Assembly (NCBI RefSeq): GCF_027019125.1 | Contig: NZ_JALUXE010000018.1 | Location: forward strand, 1-43,729 | DNA: 43,729 bases | DNA from: Roseovarius sp. | GTDB lineage: Bacteria; Pseudomonadota; Alphaproteobacteria; Rhodobacterales; Rhodobacteraceae | Reading direction: 5' to 3' | Shown: in pieces, positions 1 through 8,356 of the stretch | Layout: the number at the start of each line of letters is the position of its first letter | Numbering within the stretch: position 1 is the first letter of the stretch | The notes under the pieces: model-generated | Seen by the model: the letters and a program-made list of their open reading frames with translations, nothing else | Told to the model about the DNA's origin: nothing | The model's database searches: none | Made by a program: the position numbers and the translations under genes

Positions 1-127
1 CATAGGCCCGGAACTCGCCGAAATACTTGGTGATCGCCGCCGTCAACGTCGTCTTGCCGTGGTCAACGTGACCGATCGTGCCGATGTTCACATGCGGCTT
101 GTTACGTGCAAACTTTTCCTTTGCCAT
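1..127 (-). CDS. tuf: Elongation factor Tu, N-terminal fragment
   Basis: This is the first 42 codons of EF-Tu; the rest lies beyond the left edge. EF-Tu is the GTPase that delivers aminoacyl-tRNA to the ribosome. The translation begins [20 protein letters not shown] and continues into the G1/P-loop GHVDHGKTT, which is diagnostic for EF-Tu. It is the last visible gene of the str operon, 84 bases downstream of fusA. Bacteria of this group often carry two tuf copies; this is the one in the str operon (tufA position). Confidence 0.97.
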   Translation of the reverse strand, partial: MAKEKFARNKPHVNIGTIGHVDHGKTTLTAAITKYFGEFRAY

Positions 128-155
128 GGTTCTGGCTCCTTCTTGTGTCTGATGC

Positions 156-207
156 GGTGCGCCGTGGCGCACCCTACGGGGGTGGTAGGGTGGGCAGATT
201 GCCCACC
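156..207. repeat. REP-like pair of inverted repeats in the fusA-tuf spacer
   Basis: Two perfect 8-bp stems lie back to back between fusA and tuf. The first is GGTGCGCC (156-163) pairing with GGCGCACC (166-173). The second is GGTGGGCA (189-196) pairing with TGCCCACC (200-207). A third pairing, CACCCTAC (170-177) with GTAGGGTG (185-192), uses bases from both, so it excludes them. The GTAGGGTG-type palindrome in head-to-head orientation resembles dispersed REP/BIME elements of proteobacteria; that assignment is inference. The element is transcribed within the str operon and could set the fusA/tuf ratio through RNA processing or stability. Confidence 0.6.
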
Positions 208-211
208 GCCG

Positions 212-2335
212 TTATGCGTATTTCTTCTGGATCTCTTCCGAGATGTTGTGCGGCACCGGCTCGTAATGCGAGAATTGCATCGTGAACTGGGCGCGTCCCG
301 AAGACATCGAGCGCAGCGTGTTGATATAGCCGAACATGTTGGCCAGCGGCACGTTGGCGTTGATCGCGATGGCATTGCCACGCTGATCCTGACCCGAAAC
401 CTGACCGCGCCGCGACGTCAAATCGCCGATGACGTTGCCGGTATACTCTTCGGGTGTCACCACCTCGACCTTCATGATCGGCTCGAGCAGTTTCGCCCCG
501 GCTTTCTTCAGACCTTCGCGCATGCCCATCCGGCCCGCGATCTCGAACGCCATAACCGACGAGTCGACATCGTGGAACTTACCGTCGATCAAGGCGACCT
601 TGAAGTCGATCACCGGGAACCCGGCGAGCGGACCGCTGTCCATCACCGAGCGGATACCCTTTTCGACGCCCGGGATATATTCCTTGGGCACGGCACCGCC
701 GACGATCTTGCTCTCGAAGGTGAAGCCTTCGCCTGGCTCTGTCGGCGTGATGACCAGCTTGACCTCGGCGAACTGACCCGAACCACCCGACTGTTTCTTG
801 TGGGTGTAGGTGTGCTCGACCTCATGGCTGATGGTTTCACGATAGGCCACCTGCGGCGCACCGATGTTGGCCTCGACCTTGAACTCGCGACGCAGACGGT
901 CGACCAGAATGTCGAGATGCAGTTCGCCCATGCCCTTCATGATGGTCTGACCGGACTCGAGGTCGGTTTCGACGCGGAAGGAGGGATCTTCTGCTGCCAG
1001 ACGGGCCAGACCCGCCGACATCTTTTCCTGGTCGCCCTTGGTCTTGGGCTCGACGGCAATCTCGATCACCGGATCGGGGAAGGTCATGGTTTCAAGCACG
1101 ACCGGCTTGGCCGGATCACAGAGCGTGTCACCGGTGGTGGTCTCTTTCAGACCGGCCAGAGCGATGATGTCGCCGGCAAAGGCTTCTTCGATCTCTTCGC
1201 GGTTGATCGCGTGCATCATCATCATCCGGCCAACGCGCTCTTTCTTGCCTTTGGTCGAATTGAGCATCGCATCGCCCTTCTTCATCACGCCGGAATAGAT
1301 GCGTGTGAAGGTCAGCGAGCCAACGAAGGGGTCGTTCATGATCTTGAACGCGAGCGCCGAGAAGGGCTCGGCATCATCGGCGTGACGCGCGATGTTCCGG
1401 GTCTCGGTCTCGTCATCCGGGCTGAAGCCCATGTAGGGCGGCACGTCGAGCGGCGACGGCAAGAAGTCGATCACGGCGTTCAGAAGCGGCTGCACACCCT
1501 TGTTCTTGAAGGCAGAGCCAACCAGAACCGGCACGAAGCTGAGCGACAGCGTGCCCTTGCGGATCAGCGCGCGCAGGGTCTCTTCATCGGGCTCTTTGCC
1601 TTCGAGATAGCCTTCCATCGCGTCGTCGTCCATTTCGACGGCGATCTCGATCAGGTTGGCGCGCCATTCGTCGGCCATGTCCTTGAGGTCGTCACGGATC
1701 GGCTGGCGAACCCAGGACGCGCCCAGATCTTCACCCTTCCAGACCCACTCTTCCATCTTGATCAGGTCGATGATGCCTTCGAGCTGGTCCTCGGCACCGA
1801 TCGGCAGGGCCACGGGTGCGGGGGTCGCCCCGGTGCGGTCCTTGATCATCTTGACGCAGTTGAAGAAATCCGCGCCGATCTTGTCCATCTTGTTGACGAA
1901 CACCAGACGCGGCACCTTGTAGCGGTCAGCCTGACGCCACACGGTTTCGGTCTGCGGCTCGACACCGGCGTTCCCGTCCAGCAGACAGATCGCGCCATCG
2001 AGAACCGCCAGCGAACGCTCGACTTCAATGGTAAAGTCGACGTGGCCGGGGGTGTCGATGATGTTGAAGCGGTATTTGGTATCCGACGTGCCCTCGGCGG
2101 TCGGATCTTCCTGGCGCTGCCAGAAGGTCGTGGTCGCAGCCGAGGTGATGGTGATACCGCGTTCCTGCTCCTGCTCCATCCAGTCCATCGTTGCGGCGCC
2201 GTCGTGGACTTCGCCGATCTTGTGGGACTTGCCGGTGTAGAACAGAATGCGTTCGGTGGTCGTGGTCTTGCCCGCATCGATGTGGGCCATGATCCCGAAG
2301 TTCCGGTAACGCTGGAGGGGATAGTCGCGTGCCAT
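212..2335 (-). CDS. fusA: Elongation factor G
   Basis: EF-G is the translocation GTPase of protein synthesis and also acts with RRF in ribosome recycling. The 707 residues match the usual length. The N-terminal G domain shows the P-loop [15 protein letters not shown], the switch II motif [16 protein letters not shown] and the base-recognition motif [10 protein letters not shown]. Later domains include [16 protein letters not shown] and a C-terminal domain V ending in [18 protein letters not shown]. It lies 20 bases after rpsG and 84 before tuf in the str operon. A long open frame on the opposite strand is a composition artefact. Confidence 0.98.
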   Translation of the reverse strand: MARDYPLQRYRNFGIMAHIDAGKTTTTERILFYTGKSHKIGEVHDGAATMDWMEQEQERGITITSAATTTFWQRQEDPTAEGTSDTKYRFNIIDTPGHVDFTIEVERSLAVLDGAICLLDGNAGVEPQTETVWRQADRYKVPRLVFVNKMDKIGADFFNCVKMIKDRTGATPAPVALPIGAEDQLEGIIDLIKMEEWVWKGEDLGASWVRQPIRDDLKDMADEWRANLIEIAVEMDDDAMEGYLEGKEPDEETLRALIRKGTLSLSFVPVLVGSAFKNKGVQPLLNAVIDFLPSPLDVPPYMGFSPDDETETRNIARHADDAEPFSALAFKIMNDPFVGSLTFTRIYSGVMKKGDAMLNSTKGKKERVGRMMMMHAINREEIEEAFAGDIIALAGLKETTTGDTLCDPAKPVVLETMTFPDPVIEIAVEPKTKGDQEKMSAGLARLAAEDPSFRVETDLESGQTIMKGMGELHLDILVDRLRREFKVEANIGAPQVAYRETISHEVEHTYTHKKQSGGSGQFAEVKLVITPTEPGEGFTFESKIVGGAVPKEYIPGVEKGIRSVMDSGPLAGFPVIDFKVALIDGKFHDVDSSVMAFEIAGRMGMREGLKKAGAKLLEPIMKVEVVTPEEYTGNVIGDLTSRRGQVSGQDQRGNAIAINANVPLANMFGYINTLRSMSSGRAQFTMQFSHYEPVPHNISEEIQKKYA

Positions 2336-2355
2336 GTTTCAAATGCCTCTGAGGT

Positions 2356-2826
2356 TTACCAGCGGTAATGGCTGAACGCTTTGTTCGCGTCTGCCATCTT
2401 GTGGGTGTCTTCGCGCTTCTTCACGGCCGAACCGCGGCTCTGGACCGCATCGAGCAGTTCCCCTGCCAGACGCTCTTCCATGGTGTTCTCATTGCGCGAG
2501 CGCGACGCGTTGATCAGCCAGCGAATGGCAAGAGCTTCGCGACGCTCGGGGCGCACTTCGACGGGCACCTGATAGGTGGCACCACCGACGCGGCGCGAGC
2601 GCACTTCGACCGACGGCTTGATGTTGTCGAGCGCTTCGTGGAACACTTCCACGGGCGCGCGCTTGATCTTGCCCTCGACGCGCTCGAGCGCGTTGTAGAC
2701 GATCGCTTCGGCGACGGATTTCTTGCCGTCGATCATCAGGTTGTTCATGAACTTGGTCAGAACCCGATCGCCATACTTGGCGTCGGGCAGGACTTCGCGT
2801 TTTTCTGCGGCGTGACGACGAGACAT
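2356..2826 (-). CDS. rpsG: 30S ribosomal protein S7
   Basis: S7 is a primary 16S rRNA-binding protein that nucleates the head of the 30S subunit and contacts mRNA and tRNA at the E site. The protein has the normal 156 residues, begins [10 protein letters not shown] and contains the conserved segment [16 protein letters not shown] and the [16 protein letters not shown] loop. It ends in AFSHYRW, as in other alphaproteobacterial S7. It sits 12 bases after rpsL and 20 bases before fusA. In Escherichia coli S7 is the translational repressor of the str operon; whether this holds here cannot be seen. Confidence 0.98.
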   Translation of the reverse strand: MSRRHAAEKREVLPDAKYGDRVLTKFMNNLMIDGKKSVAEAIVYNALERVEGKIKRAPVEVFHEALDNIKPSVEVRSRRVGGATYQVPVEVRPERREALAIRWLINASRSRNENTMEERLAGELLDAVQSRGSAVKKREDTHKMADANKAFSHYRW

Positions 2827-2838
2827 CTGTGATTCCTC

Positions 2839-3210
2839 TTACTTCGGACGCTTCGCGCCATATTTCGAACGGCGCTGCTTACGATCCTTGACGCCTTGCG
2901 TATCGAGCACGCCGCGCAGGATGTGGTAACGCACACCGGGAAGGTCTTTTACACGGCCGCCACGGATCAGAACCACAGAGTGCTCCTGAAGGTTGTGGCT
3001 CTCGCCGGGGATGTAGCTGATGACCTCGAAGCCATTGGTCAGGCGCACCTTGGCAACCTTACGCATGGCCGAGTTCGGCTTCTTCGGCGTCGTTGTATAG
3101 ACGCGCGTGCAAACGCCACGCTTCTGCGGGCAGCCCTGAAGATGCTGTGACTTGGTGGTTCTGACTTTCGGCTGCCGCGGCTTGCGGATCAGCTGTTGGA
3201 TCGTTGGCAT
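2839..3210 (-). CDS. rpsL: 30S ribosomal protein S12
   Basis: S12 sits at the decoding centre and controls accuracy of tRNA selection. The frame is open further upstream, but the family N-terminus [13 protein letters not shown] fixes the start at 3210, giving the usual 123 residues. The motif [13 protein letters not shown] keeps the lysine of the streptomycin region (position 43 in E. coli numbering), and [13 protein letters not shown] keeps the second one, so no classical streptomycin-resistance substitution is present. The Asp of VKDLPG is the residue methylthiolated by RimO in many bacteria. It is the first gene of the str operon. Confidence 0.98.
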   Translation of the reverse strand: MPTIQQLIRKPRQPKVRTTKSQHLQGCPQKRGVCTRVYTTTPKKPNSAMRKVAKVRLTNGFEVISYIPGESHNLQEHSVVLIRGGRVKDLPGVRYHILRGVLDTQGVKDRKQRRSKYGAKRPK

Positions 3211-3438
3211 TCCGGTTCTTTCCCCGTCTCTCAACACATGTGTCTGCACAAGGACCAGCCCCATGCGGTTAATCAAAAGCGAATCGCGCGTCCGCAATAC
3301 GCAAAGACCGCAATCGCACCCTGCATTCCGGGTCCGACGCGGTGGGTTTCCAGAGGATCGGGGCGCATTCGCCCGGATCTTGACCACTACAGTTCTGATA
3401 CAGGCGACGGGGCGACCCCCTCAGCCATGGATGGGGCG
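3211..3438 (-). other. 5' leader of the str operon
   Basis: If transcription starts just downstream of the predicted -10 box, the rpsL message has an untranslated leader of about 220 bases. The minus-strand frame stays open through much of it and is in phase with rpsL, but the encoded residues do not resemble any ribosomal protein extension. I recognise no tRNA, riboswitch or terminator here. The length leaves room for an attenuator or RNA-based control that I cannot resolve by eye. Confidence 0.4.
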
Positions 3439-3467
3439 CGTATAGGGGGAGTCGCGGGGGTTGTCAA
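3439..3467 (-). promoter_or_regulatory. Sigma-70 type promoter of the str operon
   Basis: On the minus strand a perfect -35 hexamer TTGACA (plus-strand 3462-3467) is followed, after exactly 17 bases, by TATACG (3439-3444) as the -10 element. Spacing and sequence fit a strong housekeeping promoter reading into rpsL. It lies in the divergent space between the str operon and the glycosyltransferase genes. No other candidate of similar quality is visible in the gap. Confidence 0.75.
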
Positions 3468-3539
3468 CAGGTCCGGACTTGCGTTCACCACGGGCCAATG
3501 CCACAGTCGTTCCAAGCAATTCAAGGCATGCGGCGCAGG

Positions 3540-4358
3540 ATGGAGAATGCAAATTCGCAGGTGATCGGCCTGTGCCGGTTTTCCTATCCAGCCCTCGGTG
3601 GGTTTCAGGTCGAACATACCGAAACCGCAGAGCGCGAGGCGTATTTATACGCCCCCGAACGCATGCAGGAACGCTTTCGCCTGTTCGAGCAGTTTACCCT
3701 GCCTCCCTTGCGCGCGCAGACCGATCCGGATTTTACCTTGCTGGTGGTCATCGGCCCCAACATGCCCCGGCGCGATCACGAGCGGCTGATGGACAATCTC
3801 GCGTCGCTGCCACAGGCCCGCGTCGTGACCCGCGAACCGGGGCGGCATCGTGACGTGATGCGCGAGGTCATCAACGCAGCCGTTCTCGACAGCGATCAGC
3901 CATCCCTCCAATTCCGCATGGATGATGATGATGCGGTCTCTGTCCGCTTTGTCGAACGCCTGCGCAAACTGGCCCAGGCCGCGCGTGGCCTCTTGCGCAG
4001 CAACCGCCATGTCGCGATTGATTTTGTCAACGGTTTTGTCGCCACCCCCACACCCGAGGGTATCATGGCCTCGGCCACATTCCAGCATATGTGGACCCCG
4101 GCCCTCGCCCTCTCTGTTCGCCCCGGGGTGCGCCATACGATCATGAACTATTCCCACGCGCGCCTCTGGCAGAACATGCCCACCCTCTCTTGGCCCGAGG
4201 AACCGATGTTCGTGCGCGGGCACAACGGCTATAATGACTCGCGCCAAAAGGAAGGGGTGCGCATGCCCAAGCTCTCGTTGCTCGATGCCGAAGGCGAGGC
4301 ACTCTTTCGCGATCATTTTCACATCGACGCGGACCGGGTCCGCGCGAGCTTTCGCTAG
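3540..4358 (+). CDS. Putative rhamnosyltransferase (PF11316-like), first of a tandem pair
   Basis: A probable cytosolic GT-A glycosyltransferase acting on a surface polysaccharide or lipid; donor and acceptor are unknown. The core runs from VIGLCRFSYPALGGFQ, through FTLLVVIGPNMP, to the acidic motif QFRMDDDDAV, which resembles the metal-binding DxD of nucleotide-sugar enzymes. It then has the tail NGYNDSRQ...LLDAEGEALFRDHF. The family suggestion rests on these motifs and on its close match to the next gene. There is no signal peptide or membrane segment. The start is uncertain: ATG at 3540 (MENANSQVIG) is chosen, with alternatives ATG 3498, ATG 3528 and GTG 3561; the neighbouring paralogue starts almost directly at the VIG strand. 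Confidence 0.7.
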   Translation: MENANSQVIGLCRFSYPALGGFQVEHTETAEREAYLYAPERMQERFRLFEQFTLPPLRAQTDPDFTLLVVIGPNMPRRDHERLMDNLASLPQARVVTREPGRHRDVMREVINAAVLDSDQPSLQFRMDDDDAVSVRFVERLRKLAQAARGLLRSNRHVAIDFVNGFVATPTPEGIMASATFQHMWTPALALSVRPGVRHTIMNYSHARLWQNMPTLSWPEEPMFVRGHNGYNDSRQKEGVRMPKLSLLDAEGEALFRDHFHIDADRVRASFR

Positions 4359-4371
4359 GGGACCGCAACAG

Positions 4372-5190
4372 ATGCGTGTGATCGGGATTTGCCGGTTTTC
4401 ATATCCCGCCCTGGGCGGCTTCAAACGCATGCATGACACGGTCGAGGAGCGCGAGGCCTATCTCTATGCCCCCGCCCGGATGGAACTGCGGTTTCGCCAT
4501 TTCGAATGCCTGACCCTGCCCTCCATCGCGGCGCAGCAGAACCCCGATTTCACCTTTCTCGTGATGATCGGACAGAATATGCCCAAACCCTATCTGGAGC
4601 GCCTGCATGATCTGACCGCCCCGGTGCCGCAGATCAAGATCATCGAAAGCGAACCGATGAAGCATCGCCTTGCCATGCAACTGGCGATCAAGGAGGAACT
4701 GGGCGACGATACCGACCTCTCCATGCAATTCCGCCTCGATGATGACGATGCGGTCGGTCTCGGCTTTGTGCGTAGCCTGCGCTGGTTCGAGAAACACACC
4801 CGCACCATGCGCAAGAGCTGGCGCTACATGGCCATCGACTATAACCGTGGCTATTCCGTCACCCTGTCAGAACGCGGGATCGTCGCCGAAGAACTGCAAG
4901 CCCCGTTTTGGGCCTGCGGCCTTGCCGTGCTCTTTCGCCCCGGCGATCCGATGACCGTGATGAACTTTGGCCATCACAAGCTGCATTTCGACATGCCCAC
5001 GCTGATCCAGCCCGGCCCGCATATGTATCTGCGCGCCAAACATGCCGATAACGACTCTCACGCCAAATACAAAACCGGCCCGATGCACCCGATTGATGCC
5101 CGCGAAGCTGCCTTTTTCAAGTCTCAGTTCAACGTGGACGAGGACCAAGTGAAAGCTGTTTTTTCAAATTCGCCTTGGCCCGCCGGTTGA
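4372..5190 (+). CDS. Putative rhamnosyltransferase (PF11316-like), second of a tandem pair
   Basis: This paralogue of the preceding gene begins 14 bases after its stop. The two proteins align along their whole length: MRVIGICRFSYPALGGF, EEREAYLYAPARMELRFRHFE, FTFLVMIGQNMP, QFRLDDDDAVG and a C-terminal DAREAAFFKSQFN segment. The DDDD cluster probably binds the metal and nucleotide sugar. The ATG at 4372 is set by homology to the first copy; the upstream in-frame extension overlaps that gene and is not credible. The last 62 bases overlap the end of the convergent transporter gene. The pair probably arose by tandem duplication and then diverged; the acceptor sugars are unknown. Confidence 0.7.
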   Translation: MRVIGICRFSYPALGGFKRMHDTVEEREAYLYAPARMELRFRHFECLTLPSIAAQQNPDFTFLVMIGQNMPKPYLERLHDLTAPVPQIKIIESEPMKHRLAMQLAIKEELGDDTDLSMQFRLDDDDAVGLGFVRSLRWFEKHTRTMRKSWRYMAIDYNRGYSVTLSERGIVAEELQAPFWACGLAVLFRPGDPMTVMNFGHHKLHFDMPTLIQPGPHMYLRAKHADNDSHAKYKTGPMHPIDAREAAFFKSQFNVDEDQVKAVFSNSPWPAG

Positions 5191-6049
5191 TCTGCGCCTC
5201 GCGGTACAGCGTAAAGAGCCCGCTGGCCACCACGATTGCCGCCCCGACCAAGGTCAGCGTCTGCGGCCAGTCGCCGAACACCAACCACCCCAGAATCAAG
5301 GCCCAAATCAGGCTGGTGTACCGAAACGGTGCCACGAAACTGATCTCGCCAACCCGCATCACCATGATTGAAAACAGATAGCCGCCGATGATCATCACCG
5401 CCGCGCCACAGATCAACAGCGCGGCCTGCCCATCGAGCGCGACCCACTCGCCTGTCAGGCTTCCCAGACCGAAGAAGGCCATGATGAAAAACGAGTTGAA
5501 CAGCGTCACCAGCATCGAAGGCACATCGCGCGACAACCGCCGTGTGGCCAGATCGCGCAGCGTGACAAAGGCCACCGCCGCCAATCCGTAGACCGAATAG
5601 ATGTTGAACCCTTCGGTGCCTGGCCGCACGATCAGCATCACGCCGACAAACCCGGCCAAGATCGCCGCCATCCGCCGCCAGCCCACCGGCTCGCGGAAAA
5701 AAAGCGCGGCGGCCAATGTCAGCGTCAGCGGCAAGGCCTGCATGATCGCGCTGATATTGGCCAGCGGCATATGGTAGAGAGCCGAGACAAAGAAATAGGC
5801 CGATCCGATTTCGCCCACCAGACGCCAGAACACCGGCCCCCAATCCTCGCGCGGCAAATGCCGCTTGAGCGCGCCCATCTTCCACGCGATCAGCGCAACA
5901 AGGATCGTCGTCACCACCCCGCGCAGAAACATCACCTGAAAGAGCGGAACCTGCCCGGCCAGCCCCTTGATCATGGCATCGTTCAGCGTGAACGCGGCCA
6001 TTGACCCCATCATCAGAAGGGCACCGGTCAGATTGTCGGAGCGGGGCAT
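5129..6049 (-). CDS. EamA/DMT-superfamily transporter
   Basis: A 306-residue inner-membrane protein with about ten hydrophobic segments arranged as two EamA repeats, the normal size for drug/metabolite transporters. It starts MPRSDNLTGALLMMGSMAAF; the first repeat contains ALYHMPLANISAIMQALPL, a typical EamA signature, and the second contains VMRVGEISFVAPFRYTSLIWA. The substrate cannot be inferred; relatives export amino acids, metabolites or S-adenosylmethionine. The C-terminus is basic and hydrophilic, and its coding region overlaps the convergent glycosyltransferase by 62 bases. It reads in the same direction as the CysQ-like gene, 77 bases upstream of it. Confidence 0.85.
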   Translation of the reverse strand: MPRSDNLTGALLMMGSMAAFTLNDAMIKGLAGQVPLFQVMFLRGVVTTILVALIAWKMGALKRHLPREDWGPVFWRLVGEIGSAYFFVSALYHMPLANISAIMQALPLTLTLAAALFFREPVGWRRMAAILAGFVGVMLIVRPGTEGFNIYSVYGLAAVAFVTLRDLATRRLSRDVPSMLVTLFNSFFIMAFFGLGSLTGEWVALDGQAALLICGAAVMIIGGYLFSIMVMRVGEISFVAPFRYTSLIWALILGWLVFGDWPQTLTLVGAAIVVASGLFTLYREAQINRRAKANLKKQLSLGPRPR

Positions 6050-6126
6050 GATGTGCCTGTTATTTAATCCTGTCGCCCGCGCATTAGACGCGGATCACCA
6101 GCGGGCGCAAGGGGGCGCTAGGTGGA

Positions 6127-6906
6127 TCACGCGGCCAAGGCGGCGTGCAGCGCCCCATGCAACAGCGGGTTTGCCGCCAGCACGCCATCGACCATCGGCA
6201 CCGGATTGTTGAACCGGAGCGGCACGGCGCGGCGGTCCGATGTGACCGCCCCCGCCTCGCGCAGGATCAGATCGCCCGCCGCAATGTCCCATTCCCATGA
6301 TGGGCGCAGGGTCATCATCGCGTCATACCGCCCCTCGGCCACAAGGCTCAGGCGATAGGCCAGCGAGGGGCGAAAGGCACGGGCGACCTCGGGCACGCGG
6401 CCCCCCCGCCAATTCTCGGGCGCGTAATTGGGCTTGGCCGCCAATATCGACGCACCCGCCAGATCCGCCCGCGCCGTTGCCCGGATCGGAACACCGTTCA
6501 GCGTGGCCCCCTGCCCTGCGGCGGCGGCATAGAGCTTGTCGCGCATCGGCAGATAGACCACGGCGGCGATCACCACGCCGCCCTTGGCCACCGCCAAGGA
6601 ATGGGCCCAACTGTCGCTGCCTTCGATGAAACTGCGCGTGCCGTCGATAGGATCGACGATGAACACCCGCTCCGCCTCCAGCCGCGCGGCTGTATCCTCG
6701 GTCTCTTCCGACAACCAGCCATAGCCGGGCCGCGCCGCGCGCAAGCGCTCGAGCAGCATGGCATTGACCGCCAGATCCGCCGCCGTCACCGGCCCGGCAC
6801 CCCCCGGTTTGTCCTGCATGTCGAGCGGCCCGCCAACATAGCCCGTGGCAATGCGCCCCGCCGCATAGGCGGCCTCGGTCAAGAGCGCCAGATCATTCCC
6901 CGGCAA
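6127..6906 (-). CDS. Inositol monophosphatase family protein, CysQ-like
   Basis: A Mg2+-dependent, Li+-sensitive type phosphatase, probably a 3'(2'),5'-bisphosphate nucleotidase or related sugar phosphatase. The metal-binding residues are present: EETED, then DPIDGTRSFIEG, and near the C-terminus WEWDIAAGDLILREAG. Length (259 residues) is typical. The gene appears to use a TTG start at 6906 that overlaps the end of pmbA by 14 bases; a GAGGGG element seven bases upstream supports it and no in-frame ATG lies nearby. The pairing with a PmbA gene suggests co-expression. Substrate choice between PAP and inositol phosphate cannot be decided from sequence. Confidence 0.85.
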   Translation of the reverse strand: MPGNDLALLTEAAYAAGRIATGYVGGPLDMQDKPGGAGPVTAADLAVNAMLLERLRAARPGYGWLSEETEDTAARLEAERVFIVDPIDGTRSFIEGSDSWAHSLAVAKGGVVIAAVVYLPMRDKLYAAAAGQGATLNGVPIRATARADLAGASILAAKPNYAPENWRGGRVPEVARAFRPSLAYRLSLVAEGRYDAMMTLRPSWEWDIAAGDLILREAGAVTSDRRAVPLRFNNPVPMVDGVLAANPLLHGALHAALAA

Positions 6907-8239
6907 GCGTCAACCCCTCGACCAGCAGCGATGGCACCACCCGGCCGACATGCAGCCGCGCATCATTGGCCGGGATCATCCGGCGCAGCATCTCGGGGAG
7001 GCTTCCCGCGATGGTGCATTCGTTGACCGGATAGGCAATCTCGCCCTTCTCGACCCAGAACCCCGCCGCGCCCCGCGAATAGTCGCCTGTGTTGGGATTG
7101 ATGGTAGAGCCGATCATCGACGTCACCAAGAGGCCCGTGCCCATCTCGCGGATCAGATCCTCCCGGCTCTGCGTGCCTTGGGTGAGCGCGATGTTCCACG
7201 TCCCCGGCGAGGGCGCGGAAGACGTGCCGCGCGTGGCATTGGCCGTGCTCTGCATCCCCAGCTTGCGCGCCGTGGCCAGATCGAGCGTCCAGCCCATCAG
7301 CACGCCATCCTGCACAATCGCCCGCTTGGCGGTCGGCAGCCCCTCGGCATCAAACGGGCGCGATCCGCTCACGCGCGGACCGTGCGGATCCTCCAGCACC
7401 GACAGCGCCTCGGGCAGCACCTGCTCGCCCAAACGCCCCCGCAGCCAGGACGACCCCCGCGCCACCGACGCCCCGTTGGCCGCCGCCAGCAGATGCCCGA
7501 TCAAAGACCCGGAAATGCGCTCGTCGAACAGCACCGGATAGGCCCCGGTGCGCGGGCGACGCGCGCCCAGACGTTCCACCGCGCGCAGACCGGCCCTTTG
7601 CCCGATGTCCGACGCATCCCGCAAATCGCTGGCGAAAATCCGGCTGTCGCCATCATAATCGCGCTCCATCCCGGTGCCCGATCCGGCGATCGCCACGCAG
7701 GAAACCCCTGTTTCGCTGCGCGCGTAACCGCCCGAAAACCCGTTGCTCGCCGCGATATGCACGGCCCGGTGGCTATAGCCCGCCGTCGCCGATTGCACCT
7801 GGGTCACACCGGACACAGCCAAGGCCGCCGCTTCCGCCTCTTGCGCCATGCCCGCCAGGGCATCGGGTGCGGGCTCAGGCGCCGGATCACACAGTTCCAG
7901 CGCCGCCACATCCCAATCTTTCGCCAATTGCCCCGGCTCGGCCAGCCCGGCATAGGGATCAACCGGCGCTTCCCGCGCCATCGCGACCGCCCGCTCGGCC
8001 AGTGCCGCAATCGTCGCGGCCCCGGTATCCGAGGCCGACACGCTTGCCTGTCGCCCGCCGATCAGAACGCGCAGACCGATGTCCACACCCTCGGCGCGCT
8101 CTGCCTGCTCCAGCTTGCCACCGCGCATGTCGATTGTGGTCGACTGCCCGCGCAGGGCAATGGCATCCGCCGCCTCGGCCCCTGCCTTCAGGGCCGCGTC
8201 AATCAACGCATGGGTCAATTCATCGAGCGCTTTCGCCAT
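6893..8239 (-). CDS. pmbA: TldD/PmbA family protein (TldE-like)
   Basis: PmbA (TldE) partners TldD to form a metalloprotease that trims modified peptides and antitoxins such as microcin B17 and CcdA. The 448 residues match the family. Visible features are AADAIALRGQSTTIDMRGGKLEQAERAEG near the N-terminus, an ISGSLIGHLLAAANGASVARGSSWLR central segment and the C-terminal NTGDYSRGAAGFWVEKGEIAYPVNE block. As in other PmbA subunits there is no HExxxH zinc motif, which belongs to TldD; no tldD lies in this window. The ATG at 8239 is preferred because AAGGAG lies six bases upstream, whereas the ATG at 8245 abuts it. Confidence 0.9.
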   Translation of the reverse strand: MAKALDELTHALIDAALKAGAEAADAIALRGQSTTIDMRGGKLEQAERAEGVDIGLRVLIGGRQASVSASDTGAATIAALAERAVAMAREAPVDPYAGLAEPGQLAKDWDVAALELCDPAPEPAPDALAGMAQEAEAAALAVSGVTQVQSATAGYSHRAVHIAASNGFSGGYARSETGVSCVAIAGSGTGMERDYDGDSRIFASDLRDASDIGQRAGLRAVERLGARRPRTGAYPVLFDERISGSLIGHLLAAANGASVARGSSWLRGRLGEQVLPEALSVLEDPHGPRVSGSRPFDAEGLPTAKRAIVQDGVLMGWTLDLATARKLGMQSTANATRGTSSAPSPGTWNIALTQGTQSREDLIREMGTGLLVTSMIGSTINPNTGDYSRGAAGFWVEKGEIAYPVNECTIAGSLPEMLRRMIPANDARLHVGRVVPSLLVEGLTLAGE

Positions 8240-8299
8240 CGGCATCTCCTTGTTGCCGCCCTGAGGTAGACCGCCACCCCCTCACGCGCAAGCCCGCGA

Positions 8300-8333
8300 C
8301 GAAGCAAAAGGCCACGCGCCTGCGCCCGTGGCC
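8300..8333 (-). terminator. Probable intrinsic terminator after the DUF2125 gene
   Basis: A 7-bp stem, GGCCACG (8310-8316) with CGTGGCC (8327-8333), has a 10-base loop. Read on the minus strand it is followed by CTTTTGC. It lies between the stop of the DUF2125 gene and the start of pmbA, so it would separate the two transcripts. The T-run is short, so strength is uncertain. Confidence 0.5.
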
Positions 8334-8356
8334 CTGTCTTGCCGCTCATCTCCGCG

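Noticed and set aside
59..2368. Long open frame antisense to fusA (about 770 codons)
   Set aside because: fusA on the other strand is certain, and the antisense product is rich in His, Arg and Asp with no family motif. It is a third-position GC artefact.
3211..3387. N-terminally extended S12
   Set aside because: S12 starts MPTIQQL in the family; the extra 59 residues have no match and fall in the leader.
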